58,039 bases of DNA from a virus. Of the stretch, positions 41,701 to 49,525 are shown one piece after another. The notes under the pieces are model-generated. The model saw only the letters and a list, made by a program, of their open reading frames with translations. It did no database searches and was not told the origin of the DNA. Every line of letters begins with the position of its first letter. Within the stretch, counting starts at the first letter, position 1. Location of the stretch: IMG/VR virus record IMGVR_UViG_3300017781_000009, positions 1 through 58,039 of that record; one strand, 5' to 3'. Position numbers and translations under genes: made by a program.

Positions 41701-44700
41701 CAAATTCTGTTGAGTCAGTATCAAACTTGAATACATAAGCACTACCTTGATTCTGGAAGTTCTTGTCTGCTAATGGACTAGTTACAACTAATGTATTACC
41801 TGAATAGTCTAAGCCAATTGCATAACCAAACTTATCACCTGAACTAATTACTTCGCTTGGATCAAGATCACTTAGGTATGGTAAAGCATCTGCGTTTATT
41901 TGTTGTAGTAATCTATAAACTCCAGCAGTGTTCTTTTTGTAAATGTAAACTTTACCTGAAGCAACACTTGTACTGTCACCCACGTTAACCCAAGGTTCGC
42001 CAGCATCTGGTGCTTCGTTGTAACTTCTGATTGTACTATCTGCACCTACTGCACTTGGTCCTAGATTTTGTAACTGATGATACCCGCCCTGATACTTAAC
42101 TGTATCTCCTTGTGCATATTCGTAGTTAGGTCTCCAGTGGCCTTTATAGTTTGTAAAATATTGTCCATCACTGTTAGGTGCGCCTACTGCTAGTACTGTT
42201 CCGTCATAGTTCATTGCTATAGAAGTACCAAAGCGATCATCTACTTTAATTAATTCAGTAAGTTGTTGATCATCAAGTAGTCCAGCATCAAGTGTTGAGC
42301 CATCATCGTTAGTTGCAATTGACATTGGAAGCGAAGCACCTGTTGTTACTTCGTCTAGTAGTACCCAATCATTTGATCCAGTTGTTAATGAACTTCCGTC
42401 TGCAACATTGTCAACTAATGCTTTCCACATATCACCATTTGAAAATACAATTGAATCCTTAGGATAAAAAGTAGAATCATCAGCAGCATAAATGCCTTTG
42501 TAATTTTTATTGTAGTCTAAGTGCCAGCCATCTGTTGTATCATATGTGTAAAGATACACACGACCTTTTGCATCTTGTGAGCCAGGTGCTGATACTGACA
42601 TGTAATAAGGTCCTGTACTACTTGCTTGACTAACTGCAATCTTCTGACCAAATCTTTCGTTGTCATAAGTTCTAGGACTTACTTGTATGTCATGTAAGTT
42701 CCACTGTTGAGACTGGTATTGGTAAATGAATATTACCCCTGTTTCAAAACCGCCTGTATTTGAACCATCTTGTTCAGCTTCAATTTTTTGTACTTCAACC
42801 CATTCGTTGCTGTATACATCAATAGTACTACCATCACCATTAATATTATCTTGTGCTTTGTAAAGTCTTCCTGAGAATAAAACAATATCGTTGACTATGT
42901 AGTTTGCGTTTACATCAAACAGCCCTTTGTATCTACTAGGAATACCACTTGCTGTGTGTGCGCCAACCATTAACCAATTGCTATCTGGGCTTAGTGCTAG
43001 TTCAAGACCAAACGATCCTGTAACATCTGTTGTTAACCATGTTGGTGGTTCAAGCAATTGCTTAGACGATAGACCAGTTGCACCTTGAATATAAACTCCT
43101 ACCCTTGCTACATCAGGTATACCAACTATAACTTGTTTAAGTGTATCACTGTAAACTGTTTTTGTACCAACACTTGTTGGATCGATGATACCAAAGTCAA
43201 TAATTTTCTTACCTGTAAACTGTTTTTTCTTTTCAACAACTTCCCAACGTGAATTGACATTTGAATCTACAAATAGTTTCGCCCCGTCACTTAATAGTGC
43301 TAACTTTTCTGCATCAATATCATCGTAAGTAGTAAAACGTGATTCTGTTAGTAACATAGGATAAGCACCTGTGCTAGGCTCAAATCCTTGATCTGCATCA
43401 TACTTTTCTGTATGCTGTACTGTAACTGTATTAGTTGTTGCTGCTTTTACTTTCCAAAACTGATTTAAGCCTGCTATTGTTTTGATACCAAATATATCAT
43501 CAACTTTCAGCAAGTGTGTTTTTTCAAAAGTAAAAATTACTTCGTTATCATCATTACTTTCTAAGTTTGTAATTTTTAAATCGTATACTGTATTTGCTCT
43601 AAGAACAGTCCATGAAGGTCCATCGAATGTAACCCATATATGATTATTGTCTTGTACTGATGCAATTGCAAGATTTAATATTTCATCTCTGTTTGTAACT
43701 GTAAAGTCTGTTTGGCCTACTGCTACATACCCTGGTGTTAACATAGGCTTAGAATCATAACTAACAGGATTAATTGCTGTTGTAAATGGCGTAGGACCAA
43801 ATTCAAAGTTAGTAGAATCAACTCTATAGTATCTATCAACTTTATCTTGTGCTGATGCTTCAACTAATACAGGTTGAGGATTTAATTTAAATTTGTCAGT
43901 GTCTAGTCTAATTTCAAGTCTTTCTGATTGATCAACGCCGCCTATCTGTCCTAGTCTGAAACCCCATTCCTCATTTAAGTCAACAGCAGCAGTAGAAGTA
44001 TTATCACCTAGTTTTGTAAATAATTTGGTAATTGCATTAGGTGTACCTTTCTCTCTAATGAATCCTTGATACAATTTAAATTGTGTTGTTGGATCTTCGG
44101 ATAAGTTTTCTAAATATGTTCTGCTTTGATATCCTACAGTATGTCTTGCAAGATCTCTTTGGCTTTTTCCTAAGCCTTCAGATGCTACATCAAAGTAATC
44201 TTCAATTTGATTAATTCTGTAATCAAAGTTAGGAATAAGTTGCTTTTCAGGTTCTGAATCTAGTTGTGTCCAATTAGCATCATTAAACTCTTCACCACTA
44301 GTATGGTTACCTCTTGCAGTATATTTGTATGCTCTATAAGATACAATGTCGCCTAACTTATAATCGTAGTAAGGTGTCCAGGTTGCAAATGATACATTAT
44401 CAAATAAGAAACCTGGGCTAGTATAATCACCGTCCCAATCTGTTGTTCTAAATCCTTGAGCTTTAATTCTTTCTTGTCTATAACCTGTTGCTTTATCAAA
44501 GATAGTATCATTGAAAACTGTTTTATCGTCAAACACAACAACGTGTTCTTTTAAAACATAATTTAGTTTTAGTAAGTAGATACCTTCAGTTGTATTTGTT
44601 GTACTAATCGATATGTTTTGAAAGTCTCTCGAAACGTTTATAAACTTAGGATCTATTGCTGAACCGTCTGCTTTTAAAACACTGTAGTCATAAAAACTAT

Positions 44701-47700
44701 CTAGTAAATTATCAGCAACCCCAACTGCTAGTTTAACGTCCATATTCGTTGCACCTGGACTAACTGATAGCACAGAACCTACTGCCCAGTTGTGGACTGT
44801 CCAATACATAAATTCTTTTGATGCTGTTACAAAGTCTTGTACTACTTGATTAGTTCCATCGTAATTTGCAAAGTTAAAACCTAAACTTTTTAAGTGTGCT
44901 TGATATCCTAACAAGAAGTCAACAACGTCTTGTATAGTATTGTATTCTGTTCCGTAACTTACTTTCTTAACTTTGAAAGTATTAAAATTTCTACGCTGTT
45001 GAGCAGTAACAGCATTTGCAACTGGTAAGTCAGGTAGCTGTACTAAGTTACTTTTATCAAACGTTTCTCCAGAGGTAAATGTTTGTGTTGCTCTATAAAA
45101 TGATCCTCTGTATTCAACAATACCGCCGTTATTAAATCTTTTTTCTTTTTCCCATGTTGCAAATGGTTCTGAAGTTCCTGCAACAGATATAACAGGATCT
45201 TTTTGTTGTGGGAATGTTTCAAATGTATTAAAGTAAGGATTAATGTCATCGTACCCATTAACTACCCAACCTTGTGTAGTTTTCTCAAAGATAACGCCAC
45301 TGTATGTTACTGAGCTTATTGGCGAACTTACGTTAAAGATAATGTCATAGTTTTCTGGTGGAATAAACACACTTGCACTTGCTGAACTAGGATTTTTACT
45401 ATCAAGCAAATACTTCTGCTGTTGTTTATCAACAAACCCGCTTACTCTTGAACTTAGTCTAACATTAATACAATCAATGTTCTTTTGTGCTTCAGCAACA
45501 GAAGCACCTTTAGACTTAATATAAGAAGCAATGTACATTGCAAGTCCTGCAACTTGTGTTTTTCCTGCTACAGGAAATTTTAAATCTGTTGGTGTTAAGA
45601 ATGTATCTGATGTTACATTTACTAACTGATTTATAATGTTTCTTTTAGTTACAGATCTATCAAAGTTTAATATTAAATAATCAAATGGCTTTAACAATGC
45701 TAATGCTGTTGTTACTGCAAAAGCATATTCTGAACTTGTTTTCCATGCGTTTTCAACTGGACTGTCATCGCCTAATTTAAATGGTCCTCTGTTATTAACA
45801 AGCTGGAAGTTTCCTGCAAGACCTGATGTTAACGGATCAACAAGTTTACCATCACAATCACAAGGAATATGATTTAAAATAGTTGTTCTAGCATATCTTG
45901 GATATATTCCTGCTCGTGTACCTTGAGCAATTTTACCTTGTGCAATATCTTCCCATAATACTAAGTTACCGTTTGTGTAAGGTGCAACACCATATTCTGT
46001 ATCCCACCAACTAGGTTTAATACTAAAGCCTAACATTTCCCAAGGGTGTGTATGAGGTCTATCAGTGTCGTAGAAGTGTTTGTAAACACCTCTCCAATAT
46101 CCAGGCAAGTTTTCTTTGCCTGTAGGATCAGTCATGTTAGAATATGTATATGTAAATGGTTCTGTATCTACAAAATAATCATTTGTTGTATAACCTAGGT
46201 TAGTATTTTGTACCCAAGATAAAAACTCTTGATTAATTACATTATCTAGTTCTTCTTTTGTAAATGTACTATTACCATAATATCCACCTAACGCTTTTTG
46301 TACATCAAAGATTTCAGGATCATATTCTTGTTTAATATTATTAAAAATACGTTTTTCAAATTCTAAAAGTAAGTCATCTCTATAATCATCGTATGCTGTA
46401 GTTTTACTTCCATCATGTCCTTGGATTATATTTTTAGGTACTCTATAAGTATCATCTAAATATTTTGTAGGCTCATACTTAGGATAAAGTCCTAAAGAAC
46501 TAGGAGTTGGTGGCACATGGCTAAATGCTGTTGATACATATTCTCTTATTTCAATTCTATCACCTGGTACAAGAGTTCCTGTTATTGTAATAAAGCCTAA
46601 CGCACCATTAACTTCGTAATCTTTTCCAACAATAAGTTGTACATCGTTAAGGTAAACATATGCTGCTTTCCTACTTAATGTTTCTAAATCAAAATTTTCA
46701 TTAAGTGTAAAATTCTTAATACCAGGATCATCAACTACATATTCAGTTTTAGTAAATGCTCCAGCACCTATCATATCTGTGTCTGCAAAAGGACTTTCGA
46801 TAGTTTTAGTTTTTGTAATATTTTCTATAATATTATCTAAAAAGTCTGAAGTATTCTCGTTAAAGTCAACTTCGGTTGCTTTCTTAATAATATTTTGTTT
46901 AAAAATTGTATATGCTTTTTTAGCATATCTAACAGACTTTACAATGTTAACATCTTTATCATTGACCAGTAACGTAGAAACTGCTGCGAAGCCTGAGTGC
47001 TTCATAAATCTTGTTGAGTTCTTCTGATAACCGTCTACGTCTCTTAGGTTTGAAACTCCTGGAACAGATCCTACAACTCTCCTATCAAATTCAAGAGATG
47101 ATTTTAAATGGTCAGTTGCTTGTCCTAGTGTAAATGTTTTTAACTGTTCGTTGAGAGGATTTTTTTCTAGCCCTGCTGGTATTTGATAGTAACCTTGATC
47201 AGGCTTAACTGCTGCAACTACTTTTACAGATAGCACATCATTTATACTAAATGTTCTATCAAACGTAAATTGATTTGCACTTCTAGTATATGTATTAGTA
47301 ATATACTCGCCATTTAGATAAAAATTAATTAGTGCATCGCTTGGAAGTGTTTCCCAATCAACAGTATTAAATATTCCTATTGAATCTGCTGTATTAAATG
47401 TATACTGATCAATAATTGGCTGTATGTAAGTTTTATCAGTTGCTATCCAACCGTTAGCATATACTCCATTAATTTTATAGAATCCTGTGTTGGTGTTCTT
47501 GGTATATTGTTTTTGCAATAATGTGTAAACAAATTTTTCTGTTTCAAAACTCCAATCAAATACAATATCACCTACGTTATTAATGTTTGCATATGTTAAT
47601 GCAAATCCTAATTCTGTGTCTACAACACCACTACCAATCTTATAACCTAAAAGGTTACTACCTACAAAACTTGATACAGGATATGTAGTTTCGTTTGAAA

Positions 47701-49525
47701 ATGCAACTCCTGTAGAATCATACAATTCAAATTTAGGTGCTTGGTTAGCACTAATTTTTTCTTGACTACGTTTCCAAGTCGACCCGTCATAATGATACAT
47801 CTTACCAGAGTTAACTGTACCTCGTCTTACTAATACGCCTTCGTTAAATGCTGACAATGTATCAGTAGTTTCTTTTAAGTTAATTTGTGTTGTATTGTTG
47901 TGTCTTACAAACTTTACTTCATAAATTCTATTGTTTGCTAGACTATCTGTATCTGCAATAACTAAAACTCTTGCACCTTCAAACAAAAATTCGCCATCAA
48001 TGTTATAACCTTGCGAACCTTCAATTTTAGAAAAGACATCATCTGTAAATGTATCTACATAGTCAACTGTTTGTTTTGCAACGCCACCGTGATTATATAA
48101 TTGTATATCAGGAAGGAATTCAATAATAGGTCTTTTAGCTCTAGCTGACTCCAACGAATCAAAGTCTTGATTTCTAAGTTTGTATGCTGACTCTAAAACA
48201 GTTCTGTGGAACCATCTATTATATCTGGACCACGGGTTTGAGTCTTGGCTGTTTCTAGAAATTGTAATATAATCTTTATTACCAGGATACTGTGACGCAT
48301 CGTCAAAAGGCTGTGTATCAAATCCTTGATTGTCAAATAGTATATCAGGAGAGTCTGTGTCTAATGGCGGTGGTACTAAGTCAGCAAATCTAATTAATTT
48401 AATTTCACTTCCTACACCTTCAATTAACCACTGTCCTTCTGCATACTTAGACGGCTGTACTTGTCCTCTAAACTCTACAACTAAACCGTTTGTAAATTCA
48501 AGTCCATCTGCTGTTGTGTAATTTACTTTACCTACAATTTCTTTATCAACATCAATAAAAGTATTTGTGTCAATATCCGCAATAATAAATCTTCCTAGTC
48601 TATTAGGAGTAACATCACTTTGATAATATAAAATATCTGGTGAGTTTTGTGGAACTTTAAATGTAACTGTTCCTACTTTTGCGCCGTTACCTTCTACTCC
48701 ATCATTGTATAGTAGTGATGCAAAGCCTGCATCATTTGAAACTAGTTTCCAATCTTGTGAATCAATTGTAATACTGCTTCCGTCTAACGGACTAGTTTCA
48801 TTAACACACTTCCAAAGTTGTTTATCGAATACTGCTAGTTCTCCTGGAAAATATGCTTTGTTAGCATTAAATTCTAATGAACCTGTGTCGTAATTATTTC
48901 TAATATAGAAACCTTCTGCGGGAGAATTAATTTCAAATTTGTACTCTTGCCCTCTATACAAAGTAATGTCGGGATTGTTAGTTACGCTATCTGGTGTAAC
49001 TATCCAACTGTTTATTCCTGTTCCTACTTTATATGTACTTTGAATATTTGCTGCTTGTCCGTATACATCTATAGATGGTGGACCTCCAGGAATCCAATAG
49101 TATTCTCTATAGTTAACAAACTTGTCCCATATAATAGGTGGGTTCCAGCTGTAGTGTTCCTGCTCTGTAGTTTTATCATCTCTCTCATTAGCATTACCGA
49201 AAAATTCGATCATGCTTTTAAGATCAATATAATCTTTAAACTTTAAAATTTCTTGGTTTTCTTCAACCGTAACCGCTGGCTCAAGTTGATAGCGACTTCT
49301 TAGAGTTTGATCTGTATCAAGATAAACATCTTTACCAGTAAATGTTTTTCCGTAACGCTTACCGATGTAACCTACAGTTTTATCAACAACACCTGGTTGA
49401 ACTAGTGGATCAAGTACACCTGATAAAAATTTATCATTGGCTGGCGTTTGAAAGACATTAGGTAGTAAGTCTTTACTTTTTCTAATAGGTATTTCACTGT
49501 TAGGAAACTTTTTGTTATCTGCCAT
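35744..49525 (-). CDS. Giant multi-repeat virion protein, 4593 aa
   Basis: A single uninterrupted frame of 13.8 kb fills nearly a quarter of the window. The N-terminus 'KSKDLLPNVFQTPANDKFL' leads into 'SWNPPIIWDKFVNYREYYWIP'. Between about residues 2165 and 2740 at least five FG-GAP-like blades occur ('DRFGTSIAMNYDGTVLAVGA', 'NESFGFSLYATRNAIVVGSP'), suggesting a beta-propeller. Segments like 'YIVNDIVLFSGRLYKAQDN' ending in Trp occur at about 210, 1470, 1720, 2210, 2350 and 2470 and resemble CBM5/12 carbohydrate-binding units. 'GYTSTPTVSLVGGNG' repeats lie near 3150 and 3500, and many 'DGST' units fill the last 1200 residues. It is probably a tail appendage or fibre that binds glycans; enzymatic activity is not evident. 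Confidence 0.85.
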   Translation of the reverse strand: MADNKKFPNSEIPIRKSKDLLPNVFQTPANDKFLSGVLDPLVQPGVVDKTVGYIGKRYGKTFTGKDVYLDTDQTLRSRYQLEPAVTVEENQEILKFKDYIDLKSMIEFFGNANERDDKTTEQEHYSWNPPIIWDKFVNYREYYWIPGGPPSIDVYGQAANIQSTYKVGTGINSWIVTPDSVTNNPDITLYRGQEYKFEINSPAEGFYIRNNYDTGSLEFNANKAYFPGELAVFDKQLWKCVNETSPLDGSSITIDSQDWKLVSNDAGFASLLYNDGVEGNGAKVGTVTFKVPQNSPDILYYQSDVTPNRLGRFIIADIDTNTFIDVDKEIVGKVNYTTADGLEFTNGLVVEFRGQVQPSKYAEGQWLIEGVGSEIKLIRFADLVPPPLDTDSPDILFDNQGFDTQPFDDASQYPGNKDYITISRNSQDSNPWSRYNRWFHRTVLESAYKLRNQDFDSLESARAKRPIIEFLPDIQLYNHGGVAKQTVDYVDTFTDDVFSKIEGSQGYNIDGEFLFEGARVLVIADTDSLANNRIYEVKFVRHNNTTQINLKETTDTLSAFNEGVLVRRGTVNSGKMYHYDGSTWKRSQEKISANQAPKFELYDSTGVAFSNETTYPVSSFVGSNLLGYKIGSGVVDTELGFALTYANINNVGDIVFDWSFETEKFVYTLLQKQYTKNTNTGFYKINGVYANGWIATDKTYIQPIIDQYTFNTADSIGIFNTVDWETLPSDALINFYLNGEYITNTYTRSANQFTFDRTFSINDVLSVKVVAAVKPDQGYYQIPAGLEKNPLNEQLKTFTLGQATDHLKSSLEFDRRVVGSVPGVSNLRDVDGYQKNSTRFMKHSGFAAVSTLLVNDKDVNIVKSVRYAKKAYTIFKQNIIKKATEVDFNENTSDFLDNIIENITKTKTIESPFADTDMIGAGAFTKTEYVVDDPGIKNFTLNENFDLETLSRKAAYVYLNDVQLIVGKDYEVNGALGFITITGTLVPGDRIEIREYVSTAFSHVPPTPSSLGLYPKYEPTKYLDDTYRVPKNIIQGHDGSKTTAYDDYRDDLLLEFEKRIFNNIKQEYDPEIFDVQKALGGYYGNSTFTKEELDNVINQEFLSWVQNTNLGYTTNDYFVDTEPFTYTYSNMTDPTGKENLPGYWRGVYKHFYDTDRPHTHPWEMLGFSIKPSWWDTEYGVAPYTNGNLVLWEDIAQGKIAQGTRAGIYPRYARTTILNHIPCDCDGKLVDPLTSGLAGNFQLVNNRGPFKLGDDSPVENAWKTSSEYAFAVTTALALLKPFDYLILNFDRSVTKRNIINQLVNVTSDTFLTPTDLKFPVAGKTQVAGLAMYIASYIKSKGASVAEAQKNIDCINVRLSSRVSGFVDKQQQKYLLDSKNPSSASASVFIPPENYDIIFNVSSPISSVTYSGVIFEKTTQGWVVNGYDDINPYFNTFETFPQQKDPVISVAGTSEPFATWEKEKRFNNGGIVEYRGSFYRATQTFTSGETFDKSNLVQLPDLPVANAVTAQQRRNFNTFKVKKVSYGTEYNTIQDVVDFLLGYQAHLKSLGFNFANYDGTNQVVQDFVTASKEFMYWTVHNWAVGSVLSVSPGATNMDVKLAVGVADNLLDSFYDYSVLKADGSAIDPKFINVSRDFQNISISTTNTTEGIYLLKLNYVLKEHVVVFDDKTVFNDTIFDKATGYRQERIKAQGFRTTDWDGDYTSPGFLFDNVSFATWTPYYDYKLGDIVSYRAYKYTARGNHTSGEEFNDANWTQLDSEPEKQLIPNFDYRINQIEDYFDVASEGLGKSQRDLARHTVGYQSRTYLENLSEDPTTQFKLYQGFIREKGTPNAITKLFTKLGDNTSTAAVDLNEEWGFRLGQIGGVDQSERLEIRLDTDKFKLNPQPVLVEASAQDKVDRYYRVDSTNFEFGPTPFTTAINPVSYDSKPMLTPGYVAVGQTDFTVTNRDEILNLAIASVQDNNHIWVTFDGPSWTVLRANTVYDLKITNLESNDDNEVIFTFEKTHLLKVDDIFGIKTIAGLNQFWKVKAATTNTVTVQHTEKYDADQGFEPSTGAYPMLLTESRFTTYDDIDAEKLALLSDGAKLFVDSNVNSRWEVVEKKKQFTGKKIIDFGIIDPTSVGTKTVYSDTLKQVIVGIPDVARVGVYIQGATGLSSKQLLEPPTWLTTDVTGSFGLELALSPDSNWLMVGAHTASGIPSRYKGLFDVNANYIVNDIVLFSGRLYKAQDNINGDGSTIDVYSNEWVEVQKIEAEQDGSNTGGFETGVIFIYQYQSQQWNLHDIQVSPRTYDNERFGQKIAVSQASSTGPYYMSVSAPGSQDAKGRVYLYTYDTTDGWHLDYNKNYKGIYAADDSTFYPKDSIVFSNGDMWKALVDNVADGSSLTTGSNDWVLLDEVTTGASLPMSIATNDDGSTLDAGLLDDQQLTELIKVDDRFGTSIAMNYDGTVLAVGAPNSDGQYFTNYKGHWRPNYEYAQGDTVKYQGGYHQLQNLGPSAVGADSTIRSYNEAPDAGEPWVNVGDSTSVASGKVYIYKKNTAGVYRLLQQINADALPYLSDLDPSEVISSGDKFGYAIGLDYSGNTLVVTSPLADKNFQNQGSAYVFKFDTDSTEFAYRLKQKLTSYSDYPNEMFGQDISISSGTEIIAIGATNSPYVLQTRFDASQTSYDSNRTTFRDFDGFAGAVYVFEKKGTNEKFFLSEKIDEALSLNESFGFSLYATRNAIVVGSPNFISPAPHGVDIAFDGPKTGTVRLFEKTEGQNSLNIIGSQPQTVDIDKFKRISLYDTEDDTKILDLEIFDPAKMKLLAEAERELSYKVPYDPAIYTTGTAEGAVVDDSICWKTKNVGKLWWDISTAKWFDYEQGEVSYRVGAWGALAPGASIDIYEWVQSKLLPSEWALVADTNEGLPLGISGQPLYADDSAYSVKAEFNPNTGEQTEIYYYYWVKNKVTVPEGMPDRSISAADVFNLISDPSALGQTYAAFIDKDKFLLFNYKATVADDSAVLNIEYYTQQENQNQVHNEYQLLTEGVADSLPTTSLENKWIDSLIGYDVQGNRIPDPKLPEKQRYGVSYRPRQSMFVDRKTLLKTLITNINAIMHKESFADSLDLTTLNSVDIKPSSLLNLYDTTVDTYTELLEVGTSRTKQCSLRANIVDNEVNSIDILSPGFGYKIPPTIEFEGDGTGAEAVTTIDNQGRVNSVTITNKGKLYTYIATKPRQFSVLVESDSTANDFWSIYAWDDVRKSWYRSRSQAYNTPRYWSYADWWDNDFGPTSRIIQEIISVYQEPTIDVEIGDLIRIKEYGAGGWAVFKKITDLDGAAMNNYELIGRELGTIQFSTSLYDTTLSGVGFDNVDSYDIDFYDKEVSNELRFILKALKEDILIGNYAVEWNNLFFTSIRYVFKEQTYVDWAFKTSFLNATHNVGTLKQKTNYKNDSLESYLDYINEVKPYSTTVREYISKYDNLDIADSAIADFDLPPYYSEEKGKIIPVESNDDILATYPYKFWNDNKGYQIVEISIASKGADYTEAPKVLITGGNGSGAKAKAYVSNGKVTGIALTEHGTGYTSTPTVSLVGGNGTSPSVARAVAVLGNGKTRSMSVNMKFDRLSKTGIYNNFTQTESFTANGSTAVFNLTYPPTRDKAKISIINNGQVVLNNEYTISLFTLETDVYKQLRGKITFVIPPAKDDNITITYEKNDEILDSVSRITKYYNPSSGMIGKELDQLMTGIDFGGVQVQGTTFDVTGGWDALPWFTDSWDSVEAAADYYYVADGSTIGVTLPYVPTNGQVINIYLKRAGIVVPDDISNLQTEEGVDAPPTLRIDDPNYTDAWDSSIATNPHAQMPTFIGDGSTKVVEVGEYVSTSPGDILIFRPAESDGAVTINDNNLLDTKLSGGTLSAMDGAYATATGTNAEDISIDGGEYNSPDQVPATEENVPGQVLDSLSIKVFHSNQDSTGAPIKSNVRIGDGSTLTYPIGQKIIENKSVIVYVDGLKVEPATYTVSVTNSTIEFASVPVENSKIEIVSIGLGGVSILDYQEFIADGDTTLFLTNANYADTSNIFVSVNGVQSDTGFIDSTDLLPDTPNRTLVQFGIKPDRLAVIRIVAFSAATDVDSSLQSLIRVNQQEFTYDGSTKSYDLDTFVQLSRDSALASTIVEVNNKKLKSVDTVYSVYDGVTKKYVLGVDPIASAGSIVPNNIKVYINNELKTFITDYVYNGTTKELEVTAENLTVGDVIKIENNLGAEYSVIGNNIVINDSTALTLGDTIDVTWFSEYPSMDIVSDQYTGGKAFYPIAFKPLGVSYTWVYRNKEKLIQDVDYRLDVNKGVVYIEGANTETDVFEIIAFGSNIFALPSAYQVSKDMLNINRYTRYAITDSLVLAKELTYYDETITLKDASSLFEPVASNNVPGIIEINGEKIEYMIKSGNVLSNLRRGTQGTAIKTLSPVGEYVVDMSTDQTIPYKDTQSRTDFVSDGSSQLIGPLPFVPKLSTVSDWYQGTIPAIYGRCDSIEVFVGGKRLRKTYIDQYNETIGSTSPAGDEKVEAEFSVDGSSAYIRLTNVPAAGTRISIIKQQGQVWYDRGQNTATSGVTLLKNSTPISKFIAANTSKLPE

